NCBI GenBank assembly: GCA_963819635.1 | Contig: CAWFWX010000003.1 | Location: 868,001-932,000 of the forward strand | DNA: 64,000 nt | Direction: 5' to 3' | Origin: JACVRW01 sp963819635 | Lineage (GTDB): Bacteria; Actinomycetota; Thermoleophilia; Solirubrobacterales; Thermoleophilaceae | Shown: positions 17,252-27,472 of the stretch, piece by piece | How positions within the stretch are numbered: the stretch's first letter is position 1 | How the letters are laid out: the number at the start of each line of letters is the position of its first letter | The notes under the pieces: model-generated | The model's input: only the letters and a program-made list of their open reading frames with translations | The model's database searches: none | What the model was told of the DNA's origin: nothing | Translations under genes and position numbers: made by a program

Positions 17252-18015
17252 ATGTCCAACAACACGCACACCCCCGGTCTAACCGACCTCGCGCGAATGG
17301 TCGCGCGGTTTGAGGAGCGCGTCTTCGACCAGGAGCCGTGGTCGGCCGCCCACTACGACGACGAGTACTTCGCCGCGGACTGGCGCGAGGGCGACAACCG
17401 CTACGACGTCGAGTCCCGGCGCCGCATCGAGCGACCGAACCCGCAGCTGATCAAGGAGGTCTTCGCTCCGACGGCCGTCTTCGACGTGGGGTGCGGGCCG
17501 GGCTTTCTCATGTACTTCCTGCACCGAACTCGGTGTCGACGTCGAGGGCGTCGACTTCAGCCCCGACAGCAAGGAGCTGGCGCCGGAGGCGGTCCGCGAC
17601 AGCATCGCGATCGGCGCGGTCACCGAGCCCCAGGCCGCTGAGCGGCGCTTACGACCTCGTGATCTGCCGGGAGGTGATGGAGCACCTCACGGTCGTTCAG
17701 GTGCACCAGACCGTGGCACAGATCTGTCGGGCCAGCTCTCGCTTCGCCTACGTGCACGACCCGGTTCCATCCCGGACCCGGCCCACCTGCTCGACTTCAC
17801 GACCCAGTTCGACGTCGACCCGACCCACATCACGCTGCTGGCCAAGGACTTCCTGCGCTGCATGTTCGTGCTGGAGGGCTTCCGCCGCCGTCGGGACCTG
17901 GAGCACCGGATGGACTGGCGAACAAGGATCGGGTGCTCGTCTACGAGCGTCCATCTGACCCGACGGCGGACGCGCCGAGCGGATCGGCGCTGGGCTACGA
18001 CCCCTCGGCTCGTGA
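17252..18015 (+). CDS. Class I SAM-dependent methyltransferase (frameshifted)
   Basis: The N-terminus (FEERVFDQEPWSAAHYDDEY) leads to SAM motif I VFDVGCGPGFLMYFL near 17480-17522. After a break it continues GVDVEGVDFSPDS, then SGAYDLVICREVMEHLT (motif II and the EHL loop), then FTTQFDVDPTHITLLAKDFL, giving about 250 residues through at least five frame changes between 17520 and 17930. It lies first in the plus-strand run leading to NeuA/NeuB, so it probably methylates the same sugar or glycan. The stop used here (TGA 18013-18015) overlaps the GTG of the next methyltransferase in a GTGA, which supports the boundary. Confidence 0.6.
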
Positions 18016-18867
18016 CAGCAGCTCGTCGAGAGCTGCAACCTCTGCGGGTCGAGCGAGACTCATGGAGCTGGCCCGGACGGATCGCTATGGGTACGCGACC
18101 ACCTTCCTGTCTGCACTCGTGCGGCCTGGGCTTCCTTTCCCCGCGGCTGACCGCCGCCGAGTACGGGCACTTCTATCGTGAGGTCTACCGTCCGCTCGTG
18201 TCCGCCTACCACGGGCGGCGCATCGACGCCGTCACCGTTCAGGACGAGCAGCGAGAGTACGCGGCCGGGCTCGTGGATTTCCTGCGGGACGAACCTCGAA
18301 GGGCACCCGGTGTCTCTGATCGACGTGGGCGGCTCGACTGGGGTTGTGGCCGGAGCGGTCGGAGCTGACTTTGGGGCGGCCGCAACGGTGCTCGACCCGG
18401 CCCCTGACGAGTTGGCCGTCGCACGCGAGGCGGGGCTTCGAAACGGTCGCCGGCTTCGCCGAGAGCTTCGACCCCGGGGAACGCAGTGGGATCTGGTGCT
18501 TCTGTGCCAGACGGTCGACCATCTCCTGGACGTCGCCTCGACGCTCGCCGCTCTGCGCCGCATGATCGGATCTGGCGGCCGTGCGTTCGTCGACGTCCTC
18601 GACGTCGAGCTTCATGCTGCGACGACGCGGGGCCATCGAAGACGCGGTGAAGATCGACCACCCCTTCTACCTCACTCGCGCCACCGCGCATGGCGTATTT
18701 CGCGCGCGCTGGGCTCGAGGTGGTGTCGGAGCGCTGCTCGGAGGACGGCCACTGGGGATTCCTGGTCTGCCGACGGGAGCCGCGCGAGCCCGACGTGGAG
18801 GGAGCTCGAGCGCGGGGCCGTGTGGTTGCTGGACGAGTTTGCGACGCTTCGAGCGGAGGGTGGCTGA
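18012..18867 (+). CDS. Class I methyltransferase with N-terminal Cys motif (frameshifted)
   Basis: The N-terminus shows a CNLCGSSE pair, then ELARTDRYGYATTFL and CGLGFLSPRLTAAEYGHFY, a pattern like the zinc-binding leader of sugar C-methyltransferases. The SAM domain is VSLIDVGGSTGVVAGAVG and WDLVLLCQTVDHLLDVASTL. The tail is LERGAVWLLDEFATLRAEGG. Four or more frame changes occur (near 18030, 18110, 18290, 18430 and 18620). The TGA at 18865 is 2 bp from the NeuA start. It could be a C- or O-methyltransferase acting on a nucleotide sugar; the Cys leader favours C-methylation of a deoxysugar. Confidence 0.6.
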
Positions 18868-18869
18868 CG

Positions 18870-19543
18870 GTGGCCGTGCTCGGTCTCGTACCGGCGCGCG
18901 GCGGATCACGTCGACTTCCGCGCAAGAACCTGGCGACCCGAGTGGGCGGACGCTCGCTGCGTCGACGCTCGCTCGAGCTGCGCTGGCGGGCACGTACGCC
19001 AACCGTCGCCTCGTCCAGCGAGGACTCGGACATCCTTGCCGAGGCAGCGCGGACTGCCCGGGGTCGTCGGCTCGGTGCCGTCGCCCCGGCAGTCCGCCGA
19101 ACGGGCTCGCACCTACGACGTGGTCTGCACGCGCTCGCGCGCTTGAGCGGGGCAGCGATCCCCCGTTCGACGCGGTGGCGATCATCCAGTGCACGTCGCC
19201 CTTCACCGCACCCGAGGACCTACGGGGGCGGTGAGCCTCCTCGAAAGCAGTGGGGCAGACTCGGTGGTAACGGTGGTCCAGCTGAAGGCCGCGCTTGCAT
19301 CCGCTCAAGTTCAAGCGGATGGAGGGCGACCGGCTGCTTCCCATTGATCGAGGACGATGCGCTGCTGCCTTCGCACGAGCTGCCCGCCGCTTTCGGGTTC
19401 GCAACGGCTCGACCTACGTGTTCGGCGACGCAGGGTCTCGAGGAGGGACGCCTGGTCGCCGCGACGTCCGCGGCCATCCATGCCCCCCGACCGCTCCATG
19501 GACATCGACACTCCCGACCGACCTCGCGTTTGCAGGTTCCTGA
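18870..19543 (+). CDS. neuA: Acylneuraminate cytidylyltransferase family protein, copy 1 (frameshifted)
   Basis: Starts at GTG 18870 behind a GGAGGG site. The N-terminal loop LGLVPARGGSRRLPRKNLA is the CTP-binding motif of CMP-sialic acid synthetases. Later segments in other frames are DPPFDAVAIIQCTSPFTAPE, DSVVTVVQLKAALHPLKFKR, NGSTYVFG and MDIDTPTDLAFAG (the catalytic-metal region). At least five frame changes lie between 18940 and 19520. The product activates a nonulosonic acid (sialic, legionaminic or similar) as its CMP derivative. It directly precedes a NeuB gene, the usual order for this pathway. A second, independent copy lies at 46558. Confidence 0.75.
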
Positions 19544-19585
19544 TCGCGCGAGGGCGGCGGTCCGAGCGTCTCGCAGGGCCGCGAT

Positions 19586-20604
19586 GTGCAGGTGCGGGAG
19601 TCGAACCGTGGGCGCGGGCAGCCGGCCTCGTAATCGCAGAGATCGGCAACAACCACGACGGCCGCCTCGGTCAGGCGAAGTCGCTGTGAGGCCGCGGCGG
19701 CGGAGGCCGGAGTCGACGCCGTCAAGTTCCAGACCCACATCGCCGCGCGGAGATGCTGCCCTCAACTCCGACGCCGCCCCATTTCGACGAGCCGCGCTAC
19801 GAGTTCACCCGGCGGATGGAGCTGAGCGTCGACGACCACCTGGAGCTCAAGCGCCACGCCGAGGAGCTCGGCCTGCTCTTCTTCTCCTCGCCCTTCTCGG
19901 TCGAGGCGGTCGAGCTTCTCGTGCGGCTCGACATGCCCCCGTACAAGATCGCCTCGGGCGAGGTGACCAACCCCCCGTCGTTGAGGCGGTGGCCGCGACT
20001 GGACGGCCCGTCGTTGCTCTCGACGGGGATGTCCGGTCTCGAGGACATCGACGGCGCGGTCGAAGTACTGCGCGGCAAGCACACACCCTTCGTCATCCTC
20101 CAGTGCACGTCGAGCTACCCGTGCCCGCCCGAGAAGGTGAATCTCCGCGCGATGGAGACGTTGCCCGACCGGTTCGGCGGGCCGGTCGGGCTCTCGGACC
20201 ACACAGACGACATCTACACATCGATCGCTGCGGTCGCCCGCGGTGCCGCGGTGGTGGAGAAGCACTTCACCCTCAGTCGGCGCCTCTACGGGCCGGACCA
20301 CCACGCCTCACTGGAGCCGGGCGACCTGCGCCGCCTCGTCGATGGCATCCGCCAGGTCGAGGCAGCGTTGGGCGCGGGCGAGAAGAAGCGCGATCCCGAA
20401 CACGCTGCCGTCCGAGCGACGTTCGAGAAGAGCATCGTCACGGTCGAGAAGGTGCCAGAAGGTGCCGTCATACGAGACTCGATGCTCAGAACCAAGCGGC
20501 CCGGCGACGGGATTCCGGCCGTGCGGCTCGCTGAGGTCGTGGGGCGCGTCGCGGCCCGCGAGCTGGGACCGAACGAGCTCGTCCGCGAGCAGGACCTTCG
20601 CTAA
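19586..20604 (+). CDS. neuB: N-acetylneuraminate synthase family protein, copy 1 (frameshifted N-terminus)
   Basis: AEIGNNHDGRLGQAKSL, then AEAGVDAVKFQTH, PYKIASGEVTNPP, LSTGMSGLEDIDGAVEVL, VILQCTSSYPCPPEKVNL, GLSDHTDDIYTSIAAVA and VEKHFTLSRRLYGPDHHASL are classical NeuB barrel motifs. The C-terminus (KRPGDGIPAVRLAEVVGRVA) is the SAF/antifreeze-like domain that caps the active site. From 19753 onward the frame is intact; the first 50 residues need two corrections, so the start is approximate. The enzyme condenses phosphoenolpyruvate with an N-acylated hexose to make a nine-carbon acid. It works with the adjacent NeuA and the NeuC at 38.3 kb. Confidence 0.82.
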
Positions 20605-20619
20605 CCGGGTCGAGCGCGG

Positions 20620-20919
20620 ATGACGGAGGCCCCGAACCCTGAGAGCCCGCCCGGCGGCGACTCAGCCGCAGGCGAACAGGGTGGAGAGTTGCTCGCCCGG
20701 GTGGCAGACGCCATGGCGAGGCTCTCGGATGAAGTGGCGCGCCTCAGCGACCGCGTGGAGGCACTCGCCATGGAGGTGACCAAGACCGAATCATCCGAGC
20801 AGCCTGGCCGCAAGCTCAGCGCTCAGGAGCTTGCAGCCGTCAAGTCCAGCAAGGCCAGGGCGAAACGCGCCGCGCGGTTGAAATCCGATCGAAGCGCTAC
20901 TCCCCCGGGCCACGACTGA
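20620..20919 (+). CDS. Small coiled-coil protein
   Basis: 99 residues with heptad-like repeats (ARVADAMARLSDEVARLSDR, then VEALAMEVT) between a Pro/Gly-rich head and a Lys/Arg-rich tail. It starts 15 bp after NeuB and its stop overlaps the FkbM start (TGATG), so it is a true member of the operon. A scaffold or length-control role is possible, but no homologue was recognised. A shorter coiled-coil-like stretch occurs in the fused glycosyltransferase at 28868. Confidence 0.6.
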   Translation: MTEAPNPESPPGGDSAAGEQGGELLARVADAMARLSDEVARLSDRVEALAMEVTKTESSEQPGRKLSAQELAAVKSSKARAKRAARLKSDRSATPPGHD

Positions 20920-21921
20920 TGGGCGATCCGGCCGATTCGCACGGCGCTGAGGCGCGCGCCAGTTCGCGGGAGGAGCGCGAGGCGTTTCTCGAGCTCGCAT
21001 CTCGGTTCACCCCTTTTGTCGCCGCGGACTGCGACGACGCAACCTTCATAGTCAGCACGAGCGGAGAGAAGGTCGGCCGGTCGCTGTTCTCCGCGCGCCG
21101 CCGGGGCGAGATGTCAACCCTCGACAGGGCGGTTCAGGTCATCCGACGGCTCCTGGGCGAAGGCACCCTGGCCGGCACCACGTTCCTCGATGTCGGTGCG
21201 AACATCGGCACTTCCACGGTCACAGCGCTGCGTTCGCATGCTTTTTCCTCGGCTGTGGCCTGTGAGCCGCATCCCGACAACTTCCGCCTGCTCCGCTTCA
21301 ACGCGATCATCAACGATCTCGACGACGTCGTCGAAGCGCTGCCGGTCGCTGTCTCGAACAAGCCTGGGACGGCTCGGCTCGCGGTCAGCCGCGTGAACTC
21401 GGGGGCTCACCATGTGGTGACCAGTCCAGGACCGATGCCCGGGAGGACCATCGAAGTCGAGCAGGTGACGCTCGACGGGCTGGCGGAGCGAAACATCGTC
21501 GTGCCCGCGCAGACAGGCTTCTTGCGGCGGGATCGACGTGCAGGGGCACGAGGGCCACGTGCTTGCGGGGGCCAAGAGCCTCGTGGGGCGCGGCACCCCG
21601 ATCGTCACAGAGCTTCACGCGACGATGCTCGAGGAGTCGGGTGGGCTGGCTCGCGCGACGAACGCGATCCGCGACCACTACACCCACTTCGTGGACTTGC
21701 GTGACGTATCCAAGCAGAGCGAAAGAGCGATCCGTCTGCGCCCAACCACCGAAGTCATTGACTTGTTGCAGGCGTTCCGCGACGACCAGCGAGCAGGACG
21801 ATTCACCGACGTGCTACTCGTTCGAAAGCCGCCGCAGGGCTGGGCGGAGGATCCGGATGCAGGCCGTCGTCGTGGGCCACGCCCTGGGCGTTCTCGGCGC
21901 CGGTTCGGTTGGCGCCGATGA
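20919..21921 (+). CDS. FkbM family methyltransferase (one frameshift)
   Basis: About 330 residues. The first part has TFLDVGANIGTSTVTAL (SAM motif I) and VACEPHPDNFRLLRFNAIIN. After one break near 21525 it continues with DVQGHEGHVLAGAKSLV, the FkbM hallmark, and ends in FTDVLLVRKPP. It is closely related along its whole length to the FkbM protein at 32597 and more distantly to the degenerate one at 26711; shared leaders are FTPFVAADCDDATFIVSTSG and TPFVAVRSGEATFVVSTTG. Start and stop overlap neighbours (TGATG upstream, ATGA downstream). Likely role: O-methylation of a glycan residue. Confidence 0.8.
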
Positions 21922-23389
21922 AGCTGCTCTTCGCAATGGGACATGACGGGTTCCTCAGGAACTTCGAGCGCGCCATCCGCGGTCTGGCGGAGCGGGATCA
22001 CCGGGTGCAGCTCGCCTTGGTAGGGCGACGACCGAAGCTGTTGGCAATTGAGATGTCACCGGAGGCAATCGCCGCGGAGTATCCGAATCTCGACGTCGAC
22101 GACCTGCCGAAGAGCAGAGACGCCGGTTTCGCGAGTGTCGCCGACGCCCTGTACGCCTCTCGGGACTATCTCCACTTTCTCGATCCCGTCTACGGAGACG
22201 CCGAGAAGCTCCGGGCGCGCGGGCGCGATCACGCGCCCGGTGCTCTCCGTCGCCTGGAGGGGTCGCCTCTCCTGACTACGGCTGCGGGGCGGGGGGCTCT
22301 GGATGCGGTCCTGCGAGCCTCGATCCGGGCTCTCCCGACGAGCCCCGCGGTGGACGCGTACCTCGCGCGAGCACCGGCCCGACGCTGTTGCTCACCCCGC
22401 TGGTTGGCTTCGGGTAGAGCCAGAACGCGATGCTTCGCAGCGCCAAGGCCGCGGGGCATCCGCACGGCGCTGATGGTCCACAGCTGGGACAACCTGACCA
22501 ACAAGGGGCTGATCCACGAGGCGCCCGATCTGGTGATCGTGTGGAACGAGGCCCAGGCGCGCGAGGCCATCGAGCTCCACGGCGTCCCGCGGACCGCGTG
22601 GTGGTGACCGGGGCGCGAGCTACGACCACTGGTTCGACTGGGCGCCGAGCACCACCCGCGACGAGTTCTGCTCGAAGGTGGGGCTGCGCCCCGACCGACC
22701 TATCGTCCTCTACCTGTGTTCGTCGTCTTTCATCGCCCCCGAGGAGGGCGATGTACGTCGAGCGCCTGGATCCGCACGCTGCGCGCAGCCGGCATCCAGG
22801 CCTGCGGGAGGCGGCGTCTTGGTCCGGCCACATCCGCAGAACCTGCGGGCCATGGGAGGACGGGACCTCGCGGAGCCCGACGCGTCGGTCTGGCCGCGAC
22901 CGGCGCCGTCCGGTAGGCGCGTTTCGCGCGTGCGGACTACTTCGACTCGATCTGCCACTGCCGCGCGGTCGTCGGCGTCAACACCAGCGCGCTGATCGAG
23001 AGCGCGATCGTGGGGCGGCCGGTGCTTCACCGTGCTCGGACGAGTTTCGGGCACACGCAGGAGGGCACCCTGCACTTCGGCCACCTCACCACCGCCGGCG
23101 GCAGCGGCTTCCTCGAGGTCGCGCGCACCTTCGACGAGCACGCCGGCCAGCTCGCGGACGTTCTCCGAGACGACGGCTCGCCCCGGACGCGCGCCGGCGC
23201 TTCCTCGAGACCTTCGTCCGCCCTCACGGATCATCGACGGCCCCGCCGGCCCCAAGGTCGTCGAGGCCGTTGAGGACGGGCCGGAGACCCGCGTCCCGGC
23301 ACGGCGCGCACCTTCGCTCGCTGGCGCCGAGCTCGCCGCAGCACCAGAAGCCGGCAGAGCCGGGCGGCCAGCCGGCGGAGCAACGCTCG
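21918..23389 (+). CDS. GT-B-like glycosyltransferase of uncharacterised family, copy A (frameshifted)
   Basis: MKLLFAMGHDGFLRNFERAI begins an intact N-terminal domain to about 22390. Family motifs follow across several frames: HSWDNLTNKGLIHEAPDLVI, VWNEAQAREAIELHGVP, YDHWFDW, VLYLCSSSFIAPEE, LVRPHPQN, ADYFDSICHCRAVVGVNTSA and LIESAIVGRPV. The layout (N-terminal Rossmann half, RPHP motif, then a Ser/Thr-rich ligand loop) resembles CDP-glycerol/capsule-type GT-B enzymes, but no named family fits well. It is one of three tandem copies (A, B, C); others lie at 28868 (fused) and 36760. The 3' boundary is approximate. Confidence 0.65.
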
Positions 23390-24941
23390 TTGCGGATCCT
23401 GTTCTTCATGCGCAGCATCAACTACGACCGCCACTTCGAGGCGCGTTCTGACGGCGCTGGCCGACGCGTGGCCACCGGTGCACGTCGCGTTCGACGTCGC
23501 CAAGAAGGGGCCGGCCGGGAGATCGTGGCCTGTTCGACGCGCTCGCGCGCGAGTCCCGACATCGTCACCTACGGCCTGGTGCCCGCCGCGGCGGGACACG
23601 CGCTGGGCCGCTTGCGCCCAGGACGTGCGCCACGGGATCGACTACCTGCGCTACCTGGAGCCGGAGTACGAGAACGCACCGCGCGCTGCGCGAGCGCGCC
23701 AAGCAGCGGTGCCCGCGTGTCCGTGACTCGGCCCGATCCGGCTGCCCGAGTCGGTCGCGCCCGATGGCGCCGACGCGCGGCTCGACCGCTGCTGCGGACG
23801 CTCGAGGCGGCGCGTGCCCGCGGGGCGTGAGATGCGGAGTTCGTCGACGAGCAGGCCCCGGACCTGGTGCTCGTCTCGCCGCTCGTCGGACTCGGCTCGC
23901 CGCAGGGCGACTACCTGCGCGCGGCGCGAGCCGCGGGCGTGCCGACCGCGTCTGCTCGTGGCGAGCTGGGACAACCTGACGAACAAGGGGGTGATCCGCG
24001 ACGCCCCCGACCTGACCGTCGTCTGGAACGAGGCCGCAGGCGCGCGAGGCGGTGGAGCTGCACGGCATCCCGCGCGAGAGGGTCGCGGTCGACGGGCGCC
24101 CATACCTACGACCACTGGTTCGACTGGCGAGCCGAGCACCACGCGCGAGGAGTTCTGCGCGCAGGGTCGGGCTTGACCCGCGACGCCCGTTCCTGCTCTA
24201 CCTGTGCTCGTCGCGCTTCATCGCCCGGACGAGGCGCCGTTCGTGCGAGCGTGGGTGCGGCGCTGCGCGCGAGCGCGATCCGCGCCTGCGCGACGGCGGC
24301 GTGCTGATCCGGCCGCACCCGCAACGCCGCAGCTGTGGCAGAGCGGCTCGATCTCCGACGCCCGGACGTCGCGGTGTTCCCGCGGCGCGGCGCCAGCCCG
24401 ACCGACGCCGAGCGCAAGGCCGACTACTTCGACTCGATCCACCACTGCCGCGCGGTCGTCGGCATCAACACGAGCGCGCTGATCGAGAGCGCGATCGTGG
24501 GACGGCCGGTGCTTCACGCTGCTGGCGCCGGAGTTCCGCGACACCCAGGAGGGCACGCTCCACTTCAGCCACCTCACCACCGCCGGCGGACAGCGGCTTC
24601 CTCGACGGTCGCCTCTGACTTCGACGAGCACGCTCGCGCAGCTCGCGCGAGGCGCTCGGATCCGACGTGCACGACCCCAGCGCCGCCGGCGCTTCCTCGA
24701 GAGCTTCGTCCGCCCCCACGGAATCGACGTCCCGGCGGCCCCAGGTCGTCGAGGCGCTCGAGGAGCTGGCGCTGGTCGATTCCCCGCCGGCGCGCAAGAG
24801 CATCGCTCGCGGCCCAATACGGGTCGCGCTGTGGCCGATCGTGGCGATCGCCCCTTGGCTCGAACGTGGTTCGCGCTACGCCGGGATCCGAATCCGGGCC
24901 TCGAGCCGCGCACGCGACGCCTCGGCGAGGAGCGCCTGCGG
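23390..24941 (+). CDS. GT-B-like glycosyltransferase of uncharacterised family, copy B (frameshifted)
   Basis: A TTG at 23390 with GGAG upstream starts LRILFFMRSINYDRHFEA. Further pieces, moving through all frames, are DVRHGIDYLRYLEPEYENAP, DLVLVSPLVGLGSPQGDYL, ASWDNLTNKGVIRDAPDLTV, GLDPRRPFLLYLCSSRFIA, RRPDVAVFPRRGASPTDAER, KADYFDSIHHCRAVVGINTS and SALIESAIVGRPVL. More than ten frame changes are needed, so this is the worst-preserved gene in the window. Similarity to copy A is high throughout, consistent with tandem duplication. Function presumably is sugar transfer during glycan assembly; donor and acceptor are unknown. Confidence 0.6.
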
Positions 24942-26714
24942 TTGCTCTTCGTGCTGGACCACCCCGGTCTCCTCTCCCACTTCGACACGACCGTTCATGA
25001 GCTCCTCGATCGAGGGCACATCGTTCATCTGTCGTTCGGACGCCGGAAGTGGCCTGAAGCGCTGGACGCGCTCGACCACTCCCACCCCGAACCTCGTCAT
25101 CGGCCGCCGATCGACGCCGCAACGGCGTGATGCGTATGCAGAGATCGCCAAGGTGGTTCGCGCGGCCGCCGACTATCTCCACTATCTGCAGCCCGCCCTC
25201 GAGGGCGCGGACTTCGCCCGCGAGAAGTGGCGTCGCGCGCCTCACGTACCACCTCAGCTTGCACGGCGCGACCGGATGAGTCCCGTCGTCGTGCGCGGCT
25301 TGTTGCGGATCCTCGCCGCCTGCGAGGCGGCGATTCCCAGCGACGCCGGCGTCGAGCGCTTCGTCGAGAAGGCCTCGCCGGACGCCGTGCTCGTTTCCCC
25401 CCTGATCCAGCAGAACACCCAGCAGACGGATGTCTTCAAGAGCGCTCGGGCGCTCGGCGTGCCCGGCGTTCTGTGCGTCGCAAGCTGGGACAACCTCAGC
25501 TCAAAGGGTCTCGTGCGCATCCCGCCCGATGTGATGACCGTCTGGAACGAGACGCAGCGGCGTGAGGCGGTGGAGATGCACGGCGTGCCGGCGTCGAGAA
25601 TTTCCCTGACCGGCGCCCAGCAGTTCGACCGATGGTTCGGACGCGAGCCGACGTCCAGGCGCGAGGACCTGTGTCGCAGGCTGCATGTTCGGCCTGACCG
25701 CCCCTACGTGCTGTACGTCGGTCAAACCCGGCAGGACCTCGATGACGCGGCGGAGGTGAAGTTCGTTCGACAGTGGATCGGGGCTCTTCGGTCTGCACCG
25801 CAGCCCGAGCTGCGCGAGCTCGCCGTACTGATCCGGCCGCACCCTTCGAACGCACGCAGCTGGGATAAGGCCGACCTCTCCGAGCTCGGCGACGTTGCGG
25901 TGTGGAAGCGGAAGAACCCTCTGCCGGTCAAGACCGAGGACCGGGCGGACTACTTCGACGCTCTCTACTACTCCGCTGCCGTCATGGGCACCAACAGCAG
26001 CGCGATGATCGAGGCGGCGATCATAGGCCGGCCGGTCCATACCGTGGCGCTTCCGCGCTTCCACTCCTCGCAGCGAGCGCTGCTGCACTACACGTACCTG
26101 CTCCCGGAGAATGGTGGCTTTCTCCGCGAGGCGCTCGGATTCGATGAGCACCGGGGAGCTGCTTGCCAATGACCTCCGCTCTCCGGAGCCCCACCCGTCG
26201 GTGGCAACGACGGTTCGTGGAGCACTTCATCCGGCCGCAGGGCGCCGATGAGCCCTCGACCCCACGCCTCGCGGACGAGATCGAGAAGGCCGCGCGAAGC
26301 GGGCCCATGGAGAAGGGGCGGCACCGCGCTGGTGTGATCGCGTTGCGCCCGCTGATGCTCGCCGCCGCGCTCGCCCTCGACGCCCGCATGCGCCGTCGCC
26401 AACGCCAAGCCGGTGTCGCCGCGCCCGCTCTGCAGGCTGACCCCAAGACGCCTAAGCGACAGAAGAGCGACCGTCGCAAGCCGAAGCCCGCCAAGGCACC
26501 GAAGCGCGCACCCGAACCGGCCACGGAGGAGCTGATAGTCGGCCCGCGCGGCTTGAGCAGTGGCTCCGGTAACTCGGATGTCCGTCGCGAGCGACACAAC
26601 GGCGGCGCACGCGTTGCGCCCGCCGAGCTCGAAGCGGAGCTCATCGTGGGGCTCCCGCCCTCGGAGGGTCGGAGTGCCTTCGAGTCCCCCGATCGTTGGG
26701 CGAAGGAGTCCTAG
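24942..26714 (+). CDS. GT-B-like glycosyltransferase of uncharacterised family, copy C (two frameshifts)
   Basis: LLFVLDHPGLLSHFDTTVHE begins at a TTG (24942) with GAGGAG 12 nt upstream. After a break near 25090 a long intact stretch carries YLHYLQPALEG, VLVSPLIQQNTQQTDVF, ASWDNLSSKGLVRIPPDVMT, VWNETQRREAVEMHGVP, LIRPHPSN, ADYFDALYYSAAVMGTNSSA and MIEAAIIGRPVHTVALP. A second break near 26160 leads to FVEHFIRPQGADEPSTPRLA and a long Lys/Arg/Pro-rich tail of about 100 residues that copies A and B lack. Its stop shares a CTAG palindrome with the convergent FkbM-like gene. Confidence 0.7.
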
Positions 26715-27472
26715 CGCTCCAGGCGGACGGCGAGGAGACCGGCGGGGAACTCGGCGTTGAGACTCGCGCGACGCCAATCGACCTCCGACATCGCCCGGGC
26801 ACGTCGAGCGTCCGCCAACTCGGTGACAGCATCGCCGCCCAGACCGATCGCATGCGTGTATGCGTCGGCCAGGCGGGCGGTGACGGACGAGCTTTCGTCG
26901 GTCACGGATGCCAGCGACCGCCGATCGATCATAAGCGGGACACCGCGCTCGAGGAGAGTTCCCGATGCGCTCAGAGCGGCCGGGAGATCCGCGCGAGGAC
27001 CGAGTCGAAGCACTCCGACCCGATCGGGCTCGAGCTGGCCGGATCGCACGAGGGCATCCGGGTCCAATCCGCGTGGCGCCGACACGCGGCGACCCAGCCC
27101 GTTCACCTCCACGTTCAACCGCAGCAGGCGGTGGTACCCGGGATCGTCCTCGAGGGCGAGCGCGGAGCCGAAGCCGTGCTCACGGACCGCCAGTATCGCA
27201 AGGGCGCCGATTCCGGCGGCAACTTCGACGTAGGTGCGGCCGCCGACCACGGACTCTCCAACAAGCTTGTGCAGGATCGCCACCCCACGAGCCAGAGCGG
27301 CCGTGCTGGGTGAGGCGCGGTTGACGAACAGCTCGTGCGCCTCGTCGTCCTCGGTACGCAGAAAGACTCTGGTACTGCCGAACTTAACCGAGACGAGTGG
27401 TGTGAAATCGGCCGCGATCCCGAAGAAGCGCTCCCGCTTCGGGCGGCCTAGCTTACGCGGCTTATCGCCCAC
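26711..27472 (-). CDS. Degenerate FkbM-like protein
   Basis: 253 residues, uninterrupted. Its leader (FFGIAADFTPLVSVKFGSTR) and secondary-structure order match the FkbM proteins at 20919 and 32597. However, the SAM loop LDVGANIGT is replaced by VEVAAGIGAL, and the segment that should read DVQGHEGH is replaced by GPRADLP. The methyltransferase is therefore probably inactive, or binds another ligand. It is the last gene of the minus-strand exporter operon and overlaps the 3' end of wzt by 25 bp. A structural or adaptor role for the exporter is possible but unproven. Its stop shares a CTAG with copy C. Confidence 0.65.
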   Translation of the reverse strand: MGDKPRKLGRPKRERFFGIAADFTPLVSVKFGSTRVFLRTEDDEAHELFVNRASPSTAALARGVAILHKLVGESVVGGRTYVEVAAGIGALAILAVREHGFGSALALEDDPGYHRLLRLNVEVNGLGRRVSAPRGLDPDALVRSGQLEPDRVGVLRLGPRADLPAALSASGTLLERGVPLMIDRRSLASVTDESSSVTARLADAYTHAIGLGGDAVTELADARRARAMSEVDWRRASLNAEFPAGLLAVRLER

